From: Halichondria panicea
Lineage: Eukaryota; Porifera; Demospongiae; Suberitida; Halichondriidae
Direction of reading: 5' to 3'
NCBI RefSeq assembly: GCF_963675165.1
Contig: NC_087389.1
Span: 2,328,001 to 2,392,000 of the forward strand
DNA length: 64,000 nucleotides
The notes beneath the pieces are model-generated. The model did not search any database and was not told where the DNA came from. It saw nothing but the letters and a program-made list of their open reading frames with translations. Both the position numbers and the translations under genes were made by a program. Shown here piece after piece: positions 21,346 through 33,428 of this stretch (positions are counted from its first letter, which is position 1; every line of letters begins with the position of its first letter).

Positions 21346-24300
21346 CTATCTAACTACAAATCCTCCTTTTATAATTTAGTTCTACAAGGAAATGTGGTCT
21401 AAACGTCTGACAAAACGTTTAATATTGAATACTTTTCGATTGAATACTTTTTGATGGATGTATGTGACGTTGGCTAAGGGTCGTCCATAACAGCTCTCCT
21501 TTTTTCTGCACTTTCTAGTGCATACGACACGCGCGAAATTTTCGCTGATTTCGTGGGTTAGCAATCCTACACGAAAATATAGATTAGATTCCATTTCCAG
21601 CTCTTGGAGGAAGCCTTGTCGGTATCCGTTTTTACACTTGCCGCCGGTAAATCGCCTGCATCATAATTATAGTATGTTGCAAAAATACAGCAGTATGAAC
21701 ATTGTGTGGTATTCTGCTCAACATTCTACAACCTCGTTATAGCAAAGAGTGGGCATATACACACACCCCATACACCCCACATATCCAGTTTGCTCAGCAA
21801 CGAGGTTCATCCATAATTTTAGCCTTTATACCTGCCTGCAGTAGACTAGATTATCACAAAAACGGTCGCGAAGTCCTATCTTGAAAGGGGCCTCACTAAC
21901 AATACAATTGCAGCTCACTCACTAACCCATACACACACCCTTCGGAATATCCAGTTCGCGAGGTTCGTGTCCCTTCCATTCTCTGTCCCTTATACCTGCG
22001 CCTGCAGTAGTCTCTTGTAATTACAAAAATGGCTTCTCTCTGTCACAACTTCCTCTCAACTTGAGACCACGATCACCACGATCACCACTTAAAGTAACAA
22101 TTGCATATTGCTGCGTACTATTCCACTGGCCATTGGTACTGCCTTATACTAGCTAACCATATGGAGAAAACGTTGACCGAAACTAATTGTTACATATAAG
22201 ACTATATTTTCGATATTCGACATCCCAGAGTAGCTCTGTTCAGAATGGTGATCTTGTGTAGGTGAGTGTAATAAATAACACAAATAACACAAAGACAAAG
22301 ACATCGAAGCGTGCTTAAGCAATTGTAGTTATCACACATTTGTAGTTATCACACATGAATGTTTCTAACACAATAATGTGTATGGTTACATCTTGAGGCG
22401 TTTTTCAGGGGACTGCCCAGACGGTATATATCTAGGCCGCAGAATCGATGCAGCCTGATCACAACGCTGGGGCGGGCGAAGTGAGCCACAGCTGGATGGG
22501 AAGGTGCGTAGTGCTGTCCTTACTCCCCTTACTCCCTTACTCCCACACTGGAGCAGGACCCATTATTATGTTGCATTATAAAAAAAACAAAAGAATGTAT
22601 TAGTGATGGAGTTATGGAGTTATGGATGGATTTTTTATGGTGAGCAGAGTATCGATGATTGATAAGACAGTGTTTTGGCAAAGAAACTAACGGAACTCCT
22701 TACCTAACCATGCTGCTGAGGCGGGGTGACAATATGATTTACAATATGATTTATCACTTATTTATCACTTATGTATGCATATCATTAGGTTGGTGTGTAC
22801 CGTGTGTGCTATTGTTCAACGTTTTGGACGCATGCGCGTGGGAGGCAGAGCCGATTATAGGTATACTCTATGGATAACTGCGCTATTATTTATCGGTACA
22901 TTACTGGTATAGAGTGTTAATGAGAAAATAATAGTTGACACTAGTTTATGGCCAGGAAACCCCTATCCCTCCCGCATTACTCTTGCTAACCAAACCAGAC
23001 TGGGCATCACAGCATTGGACCAGGCTGTGGAGTTCTATTTTCGAAATCCATCCACCCAACGACTCAACTTCGTTATAGTATTTTGTAGCCTATATAGTTT
23101 TGCACCTCTGCACCAGTTATGTCAATATGTGTCATTTTTGTCAGGAAGTGGCATTTCACATGGGTCCATTAAATGTTTCGAAGCAAATTGCACAATAACT
23201 AAGCTGGAGGGGGGTTAATATTTGTTTCACAGACCCTGTATTCACTTCGAATGACATTAAGCGTTGGTACGCTGAAGACAAATCTAAAGGGTGCACAACT
23301 AGTGAAAGTATTGTGTGGCTAAAATAATATTCTGTCATGCAAGTACACGTAGAAAACGTATCTTACGTTGAGCATCTCAGTCCTTCTGGGCAATTCAAAA
23401 GAACACAATGTGCCGAAATTTTTTCCCATAACTGTAGGTGTGATTTGCAATCTTGTACTGATGTGCAGTCACTACACTATTGTCACGAAAGTGACTAAAG
23501 TACATGCAAGTTCACATTAATAATAATGTTTTCACAGATTGAACCATCAACTACAACACATTGAAAATGAAAATTGTGTTTTAGAGAGATGGAAAGCTGG
23601 TGATAAGGTGATAAAGTGTACAACTCACAACTCTGTACAACTCACAACTCGAATTCCTTCAAAGCCGAAGCGTGAAACAATGTTTAGTTCTCTTTGGTGA
23701 TATCCAGTCCATTGCTCGGCAACGATGGTAATGCTGCTCAGTTGATCTTTGTGACTACAATTATTTATGTTGGCTCTACAGCTGGACATAGCATGACATC
23801 AAAGAAGACGATTACTGCGTACAATAAAACAGCCTTACAATAAAACAGCCTCTTCCTGTGATCCTGTGATTTAGAACAGCCATGCAAAATCACTTGGGAG
23901 ATCACACCTTTGGGTTTCTTCAAGTTCAAGTGATATTGACATCCCTGCTAATGTTAGACGTGATGCCATGAACAAGTATTTTCTTCAGCAGCGAGCAGAG
24001 AGGAAATAATAGCAGAGAGGAAATAATAGAACTTGAAATGAAACGTTTCATTTCTATGCTGCATAATCGGATTGATAGACTCACTACTTCTCTACCATTG
24101 ACACCAGCAAACTGTTGAAGAAATGGGGATGTTGAAGAAATGGGCTTTGTGTTAAAGTACTCACACTCCGAAAAACTTTCGCACTGTATTATGTAGACGT
24201 TTATGTAGACGTTAATGAACTACCTATTGTGATCTCTTGTGATCTCTATTCACCGGATTTCTTTGATGAAGAACGATATTGAACGAACTGAACGAACTGA

Positions 24301-24890
24301 GAGGTTACGAAAGCTTGAGGCTGAGGAACAGGAGTCATGCGATGAATCAGTAGATAGTGATGACATGAATGTGTGAATTTGAATATTTGATTTTGAATTT
24401 CTGAATTTCTGTGTACATTATTTCTGTGTACATTAATTTTGTTGATATCATTGATAATAATTAATTAATTATGTTATGTGACAACCTTCCACATGCATGT
24501 GTTACACAATACAATTTAATTTTATTATAGCAATATTTATTATAGCAATTGGCCAGTTTTAAGTTTTAATTGTAAAGTCATATGCAGCTATAGCCTACTC
24601 AGGTTGGTTAAGGTCGTTTCGTGCAGTCTCTATTCATTGTCATTGTGTAATGGTTTCATTGGTTTCATTGGTTTCAGTGTGTACCTTTTTTATCGGGATT
24701 CACATTAGATACGTAAATTAGATACGTAAAATGGATAACACCATTACCATGGTTACCGGTCTTGTTGTGTAGACTAACCTGAGCTAGATATAATAGGTCA
24801 GCAATTATAATTATGCTTAATTATGACCAATCAACAATAGCAAAAGAATACGTATCTACATTTTTACCATGATCGAGTACAGACGGTGAC
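21346..24890. other. No gene recognised
   Basis: Two diverged copies of a block of roughly 130 bp (acacccc...cgaggttc...ccttatacctgc...ctgcagtag) lie at about 21755-21850 and 21925-22025. At 22960-23215 a plus-strand frame (YPSRITLANQTRLGITALDQ onward) has protein-like composition but no family match. 23220-24380 contains further broken frames. Direct microduplications are frequent (for example 22338, 22735, 23625, 24008, 24420). Confidence 0.3.
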
Positions 24891-24897
24891 TATTAGC

Positions 24898-24920
24898 TAT
24901 ATATATATATATATATATAC
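24898..24920. repeat. (TA)n microsatellite
   Basis: About eleven uninterrupted TA units. Confidence 0.9.
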
Positions 24921-26287
24921 TTGAGTTCGGGTTGTTGGTAGTTATGTGCTGTGTGCACACTCCGTACTGCAGAAAAATGTCCATGGGTGCATGTTCAAAG
25001 ACACATCTTATAATCATAATTTCCTACGGTCCCGCATTTAGGGGTTTCACTTAATTATGACTAGGGGTGGGTGGTGGGTAGATGCGTACATGCGTAATAG
25101 TCACAGTAACAGTAACAGTCACATAATAATAATATATACCCACCCCTATTTTTCCCACTACCGTGCATTTTTTATTTGATATGATCGTTTGAAGCTGCCT
25201 TACTCCATACAGCGAGGGTCTTTTGAACCCCTTCAGGTTCACTACAATGTACATCTCCGATATGGCCCATAGAGATAGCTACATAATTTACATGTGTTTA
25301 GATATCGTAACAGAAAATACATCAATCAATGATGAATAGTACTGCTAGTACTGCCAGACCACCAGGCACGACTGGGGGGACTGAACACAATATCGTGTAG
25401 CAGGCAGGGTGTATAGTTATTTCACTACCCTGAAGGCTATGGACACTCAGTCATACAACTAGTACCTGAATGCAAATTTAGGGGAGGGATATCTCCCTTT
25501 CCCTCTCCCCCTCTCCCCTGTATGACACCATGGCAGGTTATTGGTATATAGAGCATTAATCCAAATTGAAAGCAGTGCTGACTGATACTGTATGACCAGG
25601 AGCACGAGCACATAGTATGACTTCCTGGTATGACTTACTGCTTTTTGCTTTCATTTGTACCAGTATTTCATTTGTACCAGTACACCTATTATTATGCTAA
25701 CAAAATCTCCCAAGGCCTAACAAGCACCCCCCGCTACCTACATCACCGTGGCCTAAATTGAAAGTTCATTATAAGGACAACCTGAATAAACCAGAATAAA
25801 CCAGACACCATGACTCTACAATGTGTATAAACAGCTAGTGCTTACTTTCATAAAAGTAAGATGTAATGTAAACGAGAGTTCCACTACTGGATGCTCTTTA
25901 CGCCTCTTTCACTTCCGCCTCTTTCACTTCCTCCAGGAAACACCTCCCCTCCCCTTTATGAAAATGTAGCGTTACTGTCTCAACTCCCGCCGCATCACTT
26001 AGTGATTGTGCCTGCATTTTAGTTACATTGTGTAATCAGTGCTACAAGTGCATGCATGACCATGCAACTTAATGTATGAGAGCAAGATGATCCCACTACT
26101 GTACACAATTGCAGTTCCTGCCAACTTCACTGTGATGTCGTACAACGTCCTCTGTGAACTCTGATTCAGAGACATGTCGACGTATTGTAAACAAGCAAAC
26201 GAAACACTCCTCACTTGATTGCATATACATGTAGTACATGTTCTGTTCAGTTAGGTTAAGTTACTATGTAGAGAGACTAATTCTCAC
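24921..26287. other. No gene recognised
   Basis: Only short frames are seen. A minus-strand ATG near 26178 starts MSLNQSSQRTLYDITVKLAG, which could be a 5' exon, but no supporting splice site or family was found. Purine/pyrimidine-rich strings occur at 25490-25525. Confidence 0.25.
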
Positions 26288-26426
26288 CTCAGAATTCATC
26301 TGTCTCATTACTTTCTGAATCTTTGGCCACGTCACTTCTTTGCTTTTTGAATATTTGAATATTCTCCGATTCGTTCTTTACAGTGTATTTTGTATTTCTC
26401 CTTGGTTGTAGGCAGGGCAAGAGCAT
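26288..26426 (-). CDS. Candidate exon disrupted by an 8-bp tandem duplication
   Basis: On the minus strand the acceptor ttaacactcag precedes 26426 and donor GTGAGA follows 26288. The frame begins ALALPTTKEKYKIHCKERIG and would end KIQKVMRQMNSE, but the two halves are in different frames. The break coincides with an 8-bp unit (atattcaa) present twice in tandem; counting it once makes the whole exon one open frame. No protein family is recognised. Confidence 0.4.
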
Positions 26427-26429
26427 CTG

Positions 26430-28349
26430 AGTGTTAAAAAATATAATTATGTACACTCACAAGTGCAAACACAAGTGCAAACATTGTGGCTATCTATTGC
26501 AGCCCATGAAACAGATGATGTATAACTATAGGGGGTGGGAGGGGGTATATTAATTATTGCTATCTATATACAGAAAAACACACAATACAGAAAAACACAC
26601 AGCACAGTTTTGACCCAGAAGGGCTGCCTTTCTGTAGTGGTCCTGGACCACCAGGAATGTCACTGCTTCATGTACACAACATAATGAATCGCGGCCTTCA
26701 TTATAGACCACTCGTCTCAAATTAACGTGTGAAGTGGTGGAGGTGAAAAACATCAGATAGTAATAGTAATGATAGTAATGATCGGAGTGGTCATTGGAAC
26801 AGGTTTTACTGTAGCTAGCTAGCTGTACCTGTACTGTATAAACAACCCCCGTGTGTGCTGCAGCAGGGGTAAGGTGATTAGTGTGTGTGGCGAACTAGCA
26901 TGAGACAGTAGTTGGAAAATAATAGGCAATTTGAAACTTGTAAACTTGTAGACGATTTTTGTTTTCTGATTGTTCTGATTGTACCGTTTAGCTTTATAGT
27001 CACAAATCACAAAGTTATATCCATTTGCTGCTGTGCGATGAAGCTCAACGCATGGGTCCATGAATGCATAGAGCATTCACCCCATGAGCATTCACCCCAT
27101 TCACCCCATGACATTAATTATGCCATTTATGGTATTAAACCAACGACCTTCTGTGCCTGAAGATGAAAATTAATGATGCACAGGTTTTGCCTCATAAAAT
27201 CTTATTAAGGTCTTTTTTTGATCCTCATTTGATCCTCACTTAGTACTAGTGGGTATCTATTACTAGTGGGTATCTATCTATCAGCCATAGTGGTAAATTA
27301 ATATCAGCCAAAGCATTCATTAATATTGTAGAGCTGCATAGAGCTGTGATACCTTTACCATGAATATTGCTGATCCCATAGCGGTGACCTGACACATGAT
27401 CTTACCACATGATCTTACCTCTTCTATAACGTCATGATCTCATGATCTCATGCGAAGCGGGTGACCAGCCTGGTCTGGGACTTAGAGGTTACAGCCATTT
27501 TTTTGTGTGCCTTTACGCTTAGCAATGCAAATTTGTCGGCTAAGTTTTTTTGCACAGTTGGACAGTTGGACAGTTGGACAGTGGATCTAATGAAAATCAA
27601 ATGTGGCCTAGTTATCAGCTTATTGTCCAAGCTTATTGTCCAAGCAAGCCGGCCAGCCGGCCAGTCAAAGTACTCTTCAAATGCTGTACTCTTCATGGAA
27701 CATGGAAATTGTCTAAGCTATCGTAGCTTATGTTGATATTAATTTTTAATCCATCATCCAAATCATTTACAGTCGCTTCTATGATATATGGATGATATAT
27801 AGATGCACTGATATGGATGCACTGCTTGTCGTACCTCCTCCATGCCAAGCTGAAAAGAAAGTTTGAATACGAAACAAGATTTACTTTTTATCGTAGCTTC
27901 CTTTAAATTTAAATATTGAGCCATACACAAGCGATCATAAAAGCACAGTTGTTCATACCACAGTTGTTCACACCCCTCGATAAGCTATTCCATATTGATA
28001 CAAGCACATTTGAAGAATCACACTGCCTTTAGATTCTGCCTTCAGATGTGTTCCTGATTCGTACACGACCGGTAGTCGTAGTTATTGAGTAGTAATAGTT
28101 GCAGTTTCACCAGTGAGAAATATAGTAATTTCTTCAGTTGTATGGGTGAGTTGTATGGGTGAGTGGGGAGGTATATTTCTTCGATAATGCTCGCTCCACG
28201 ATAGGCAGGCATTGGTCTAGGCAGGATTATAATAGAAGCGTCTTATATAGAAGCGTCTGGCGTCTGTGATGTTGCAGTATAATCTATGCCACGAGGCATA
28301 ACTACTGTATAATTATAGTGACCGAAATAGTGACCAAAAATGTGCCTGG
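26430..28349. other. No gene recognised
   Basis: ORFs of 60-90 codons exist on both strands (26550-26753, 27448-27696 minus; 27461-27736 plus), but none has recognisable motifs. Clusters of direct repeats stand out at 27553-27580 (ttggacag four times) and 27625-27665 (agcttattgtcca and ggccagcc twice). Confidence 0.25.
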
Positions 28350-29032
28350 TTAACCCTTTCCCCTTTCCCCGTTTTAATTAAAAAAAGACTGTTTTTTTTT
28401 AAAAATTCATATATCATGCATTGAAATGACTTGTAAATACTTAGCGCAGACCCCAGAGGTATCTTGACACCATCATCGTTACCTAGCAACTAACCACCCC
28501 CCCTAATTAGCGATTGTTTACAAACATTTACAATTATGTACGCAAAACAATATTGTATGAAGGTATGAAGGCACAAAGTGACTAAAGACACTAAATTAAA
28601 GACACTAAATAATAAAGAAGTGTTCTCAATGTTCTCACGGAGACATGGTTCAAGCAGAATCAGCAGAAACTTGTCTGTGAGGTCAGACGCCATTTTCCTG
28701 GGAAATGTTTTCTTCACCTACACACTTGTCCACTGCTGTACTAACTAGCCTAAATACAGCTAGACTTACCCATCCCAAGATCTTCTTCATCAGGTTCTAT
28801 ATTTTCTAGTCACTGTCCTCTCACTCACTGTCTAGCTGCCCTAGAACCTCACTGAGATCTCGAAGCCTTTACAATTAGTCACATGTGGTCACTTTTCTTT
28901 CAGCAGTACTGTGCGACTCAAAATTGAAAGAGCAGCTCAATCAGCGTGTGCATAGCTCCAACACAGCGTGGACAACAATTTTTTGAAAATAGTCAGTAGT
29001 GCGGCCGGAAAAAGACGGCTTCAGCGGGTTAA
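28350..29032. mobile_element. piggyBac-like non-autonomous element (TTAA to TTAA)
   Basis: The left end is TTAA plus ccctttcccc (28350). The right end is gcggcttcagcggg-type sequence plus TTAA (29029-29032), i.e. TTAA plus cccgctgaagccgtcttttt when read inward. TTAA targets and CCC-starting ends are the piggyBac signature. The right 200 bp are repeated in inverted orientation at 52653-52910. A minus-strand ORF of 75 codons (28490-28717) is not recognised as transposase. Confidence 0.6.
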
Positions 29033-29340
29033 CTATTGTAAAGCCAGAATTTATATTGAGTACCAAACAAATTAGTTAACCTTCATTTGCAATAACTGAA
29101 ACCGGATAACCACAACTCGATTCCATCTATGCCAGAGAATCTGAAACACTTAAACTGAAACACTTACATATTTACCCGAGGCGCGGTGGTTGTATAGTAG
29201 TGGTTTGTTTGTCTGTTTGTCTCTTACCTGCAACTTGTTGTCGAATAAAAGCGACTTAAACTTTGTTAAACTTTGGCCTTGAGTCAAGGTACGGGATCAC
29301 TAGTCAAGGCTTGATAACGTATTTTCAGCTGAAGTATTTT

Positions 29341-29555
29341 CAGCTGAAGTGATCCCTCCATTGCTGGCAGAGCCTTCTTCAGTGCCTCCATTGATGCCAG
29401 TGCCTCCATTGATGGAGGACATGCAATTAGAAATTAGAAATGGAGCAAGTAATGCTGGGAAGCAAGAGGCCAGCCCCCCCCCCCCAGAGGAGGAAACAGC
29501 AGAGCTGCCTCTCAAGAAAGTACCGCCCTCGATTGACAAAAGAATGCAGTTTTGA
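29341..29555 (+). CDS. Candidate exon, Pro/Glu-rich unrecognised protein
   Basis: It is preceded by gtattttcag, a string duplicated in tandem (gtattttcagctgaa twice). The frame runs AEVIPPLLAEPSSVPPLMPV to a stop at 29553 with a Pro8/Glu segment encoded by an 11-base C run. Low complexity and lack of homologous motifs prevent a name. It may belong with the coding region at 29.9-30.9 kb on the same strand. Confidence 0.3.
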
Positions 29556-29924
29556 AAGAAATGAGTCATCAATTCATTAAATTTAAATGTTAGGTATTAT
29601 TATTTTGGTATTTTGCCTGTCGTATTATTTTAAATTCTTAATTATTTTAAATTCTTAATCTGTCAATGGGTCTGTTGGGGAGTTTTGGAGAAAGGTAGAG
29701 ATAGCCAGAAATTAGAGAAACACGAGAGCTCTGAATACGCTCAGAACAAGTGGAGCTGTGCCACATTTGTTCGCAACAAGGGGAAGATCTAATGCTAGTG
29801 TAGCCACACCTTCTAGAGGAACAACATTTTGAGCAGCAGGAGAGCAAATGCAGCAGATCAATATTTGTTGAGTGTCAGATCCTTTTCTACTTCAGTGGAT
29901 ACAAGAGTCTAGGAGGACAAGAGT

Positions 29925-30723
29925 CTAGGAGGACTTTGGAAGAGGTAATAAATCCCCCCCACCACCGCCACCGCCTGGTGCAGGAACAGGAGGAGGAGGA
30001 GGAGATGGTGGTGGCGACGACAGTGATGGCGAAGGTGGTGGTAATCAGGAGGAGTAGGAGGAGTAGGAGGAAGCGATGGATTCGATGGAGGTACAAATGT
30101 CCAGACACCCCAGTGAACAGATACACTCCAGTTACAGAAATAAGTTCAATGATATTAGTGTGTACAGGTTGAGCTTCACAGGCAACCATGGGTTTGGCTC
30201 TCTGCCTTACACCCGAGGACTGTACTGTGTGACAAAAGGTTTTGTGCAGGCAAACAACAATTCTCTGGTCTTGGCAAATGCTTGCTGCCAGCTGCAAATG
30301 TGTGGACACCAGTATTTGCAGACACAGAGTTACGAGGACAAGTGGATGTATGTGCCGAGTTTTGGATGTTGTTTCAGAAAGTGTCTGAGGAGATTGGGCT
30401 ACCCTTGTTTGGTGCCTTGTTTGGTGGTGGACTGCCCCACCCCTATGTGTTATGTTTGTGTCTCCCTGAAATTGGCAGTGAGGTGTGTGTGTGATCAACA
30501 AAACCTCAAACAGTGCAAGTTCTGTGGTGATGTTTGCTCACAGGCTGTTTCACTCGAAGACCTACCACTTTGGAGTGCCCAGCGAGAGAGCTTGTCACTG
30601 CAGAGGTTTGCAAACATGGTGGACGGTCTGGCTGGAGTACTGTACAGGAGGAGCATTTGTCTGAACAAAAGTGATTTCTTTGAGCTGAGGACAGACGTGA
30701 ACAGCAAACCTTTGCGTGGATAA
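29925..30723 (+). pseudogene. Unrecognised coding region: Pro/Gly-rich then Cys-rich
   Basis: A Pro7 run is followed by GAGTGGGGGDGGGDDSDGEG, then a 215-codon open frame (30076-30723), far longer than expected by chance. It contains SVYRLSFTGNHGFGSLPYTR, ANNNSLVLANACC and many cysteines (CYVC, RCVC, CKFCGDVC). Two TAGs between the Gly-rich part and this frame fall inside a tandem expansion of an aggaggagt unit. After the TAA at 30721 the same frame continues plausibly to about 30868 (SRSAIKSVRNTLSRHRAEEL, MEDMFASTVCEG). A second frame is also open at 30282-30494, so a local frameshift is possible. No family is recognised. Confidence 0.4.
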
Positions 30724-30895
30724 TCCAGGAGTGCCATCAAGAGCGTGAGAAACACACTGTCTCGCCACAGGGCGGAGGAGCTGTTATGAATGGAAGACAT
30801 GTTTGCAAGCACAGTTTGTGAGGGTGTATTTGGAAAGAGCCTCGCTGCAGAACACATAATACATAGAAAATAGTTTTATAATGTGATAATATACA

Positions 30896-31183
30896 TTAAT
30901 CTTTTATGTGTCTGGGTAAAGTTTGGTTGCGTATGCTGGGTCCTTCTAGCAGTGAACTTCCAGATCCACTGTAGGTTTTGGCATTGAGGATTTTCTGTCT
31001 TTTGGTGGAGTCTTCTGCCGAGAGTGGGTAGGGCTGGTATTGGTCCTCCTCCACCTTTGCCTCCTCCCGCCAGCAGAGTGAACCTGAGCAAAGATGCACC
31101 CCATGGACAAGCTGCTGGCTTTCTGTTGGTTGGGGGTGGGCAAAGCTCAGGCACTGTGAAATATAATTATATATAGGTTGCAA
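30896..31183 (-). CDS. Unrecognised minus-strand ORF, convergent with the previous gene
   Basis: 95 codons; the C-terminus reads STKRQKILNAKTYSGSGSSL and LEGPSIRNQTLPRHIKD. It ends within 30 bp of the plus-strand coding region, giving a tight tail-to-tail pair separated by an AT-rich gap. The frame is compatible with being the 3' part of the ORF at 31232-31522. No domain is recognised. Confidence 0.3.
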   Translation of the reverse strand: MQPIYNYISQCLSFAHPQPTESQQLVHGVHLCSGSLCWREEAKVEEDQYQPYPLSAEDSTKRQKILNAKTYSGSGSSLLEGPSIRNQTLPRHIKD

Positions 31184-31231
31184 GTAATTGAACAGGGCAC
31201 AAAAGAGAGTTGCTTTGCTTTGGATCTGAAA

Positions 31232-31522
31232 TCAGGTAGGGTTGGTTATTCGGGAGTGAGGTGCCCTGCTGGATTTGTTCAATTCTTGGAGTTCTTTGAA
31301 GTTCAGAGGAGTGTTTCTGATCACTCCAGGGTGAACTTTGGGATTAAGTTTAAGTATGTCGCTGTTGTCTGTTGCTGCTTCAGAGTGAATGAGTTGGTTT
31401 GTTTCACCTTGGAAAAGTTTAGAGGGAGATGTTTCTTCGCGCACGATCTGCTGGAAATTGTCCAGTTCACGCTGCGCTGTCGATGCCACTCCACGAATCC
31501 TGGGCACGGACGACATGCTCAA
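31232..31522 (-). CDS. Unrecognised minus-strand ORF
   Basis: 96 codons: PRIRGVASTAQRELDNFQQI, then PSKLFQGETNQLIHSEAATD, then LNFKELQELNKSSRAPHSR. The amino-acid composition is protein-like (many Glu, Asn, Gln, Ser), while the overlapping plus-strand ORF (31178-31609) is rich in Cys, Phe and Arg as expected of an antisense shadow. It may be a structural or DNA-binding protein; I cannot tell. Confidence 0.4.
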   Translation of the reverse strand: MSMSSVPRIRGVASTAQRELDNFQQIVREETSPSKLFQGETNQLIHSEAATDNSDILKLNPKVHPGVIRNTPLNFKELQELNKSSRAPHSRITNPT

Positions 31523-31983
31523 CTTTACTCAACTTTAATGATGACTCTGCGAGAAGGAGTCAATTTACACACATGTAGATTCAATTTCCATTTAGAGTGT
31601 TTGGGTTAAGCAGGAGGAAGTTTCAAAATGACCTTCCAGATTTGCTACGGAAAACACATGTGCCTCCGGATAATGCTCAAGATTGGATAATGCTCAAGAT
31701 TGGATTCCAGGATTCCAGCAACTTAGTGTATAGTGTGTATAGAGACAGTTCGAATGACGGAGGTGCCTCCATGAAAGTCAGCCACCAGGCCAGGTCCGAT
31801 CGGATCATTGAGTCGGATCGGGATCACCCCGTCGTGTGTAGCAGGTCGAGCATACAACGAAGTGCTCGACGCCGTTCCAAGGTCAAACAAGCCCGCCTTT
31901 TTTGGTGTCCTAGCACACTCTTTTTGACACAAACACTTTGTTCCGACTGAACATGGACTTGAACATGGACTTGTTGTCGCTCA

Positions 31984-33428
31984 CACTTTGCCACATTTCA
32001 TAGCCTTTGTCACGTAGCCAGAGCCAGGGACGACTTCGGAAAGGTGTAGATCAACGGGTTGGTAGGGGCTCGTGGAAAACCGAATTTGCACGTCTCCCCA
32101 ACTTTCACCTTGACTTTTCTTTTGCAGTAGTCGTTGCAACGATGCATTTTCGTCCGGTATGTGGCACGTCATTCGTTCCTGAATCCAGGACAGAACTTTC
32201 TCAGGGGGGTCCACTCCGATCACCGGTGGATCCTTGATCCAGAGCAACACGTGGTAGTGGCCGCGTGCCTGGTACTCTCTCTTGCAGAAGATCTGCTCGT
32301 GCGTCACAATGTCGATTTTTTCGTCGAGGGCTTGAGATACGTGATGTTACTCTACTCGTACTCGGCACAGCTGAAGGTCACAAAGAGGCATGCAATTGAC
32401 GTCACAATTATGCAGCTGCCCTGATGTTCTGAAACATGGTTGAAAGGTCTGCTGGCTAATGAGTGCACACAGTTTGCAACTGTTGGTACAGAAAGAAAAT
32501 GTACTGTTCATCTTTTCGGTACCTGGAGTCTTTACCCTAGATTTGATGTAATCGCAATAGAGAAGGAAAGCAAAGCTCCTATTGTCTAGTGCATTCTCGT
32601 GGATGCGATTCATTTTATACTCTGAGGCCTGCTGTCTATGTCAACACTTTTTGTTGACTCGTCTAGCGAAGAGTCAAGAGTCGTCAACATCAACATCACT
32701 CTGAAAAGCTTCTCGTATCTGGCACACATCTATCAAGTTGCGATACACTACCCTCTGCTTTCTATGTAAATCTGCTTTCTATGTAAAGCTCGGGACTGGG
32801 CGTCTAGTGTCTTGTTTTATCAGCCTTACAGGCCTTCAGTGAATTGTGTGATGGGGCGTATGCTTTCAGGCGGACAACACACACAAAGAACTTGGCACGC
32901 TGCACCAAGTGCTTGTTCAGACGTTGCAGCTCCGGGGGAACTGACACAGACTGCAACCCACGCAGTGGTTCGGCATCTGATACTTGTTCGAGAACATAGC
33001 TGGTCCCAAAGAGGGCCACTGATACGACTATTGGACAGGCTTGCCTTAATTTTCTACGAACACAAAATATGCACGGCTGTGTCGTAGATTTCCTTCTGGA
33101 AAGCTTACTTGAGACGAGCTCTAAACCTGTCTGTCTGAGCTGTGAAGTGGCCTCTTTCGTACTTATTGAGTAGAAAGCCAGTAGAAAGCCTGGAGAGCTT
33201 TCATTCGGTTAACTCCATCAGCTGTTCGATAATGGAGCTTTTAGCACGTGACCGGTGCTGATAGACCACAGGAAAATGAACGCTAGCACATCTAAGTACC
33301 CGCAGCGTGCCAACACCATTAGCTGGCACCCATTGTCAATGTTTTTCTAATGTTCTCGTTTTCTCTTCGTCGGTGACAGGCTTGCAATACTCGCTACACT
33401 TCCAGTGCATGGGTCTAGCAGAACCGTC
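31984..33428 (-). pseudogene. Helitron Rep/helicase relic (DUF6570-like plus HUH)
   Basis: Read on the minus strand, SARPMHWKCSEYCKPVTDEE (about 33400) comes first. Next, at 33019-32804, is a DUF6570-like stretch, YVLEQVSDAEPLRGLQSV, VPPELQRLNKHLVQRAKFF and SHNSLKACK. Then at 32307-31984 comes Helitron_like_N: FCKREYQARGHYHVLLWIKD with the HxH of the rolling-circle nuclease at 32251-32259, PPEKVLSWIQERMTCHIPDE and GSGYVTKAMKC. Pieces between these blocks are missing or frameshifted (32347-32613 is an unexplained frame), and no helicase domain follows. Rolling-circle transposition is known for the family; this copy is dead. Confidence 0.75.

Noticed and set aside
29887-30501. 204-codon minus-strand ORF
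   Set aside because: Its Leu/Ser/Thr runs are the antisense of the Gly/Pro-rich plus-strand linker; the plus-strand frame has the more protein-like composition.
31178-31609. 143-codon plus-strand ORF
   Set aside because: Rich in Cys, Phe, Val and Arg, and antisense to a better minus-strand frame (31232-31522).
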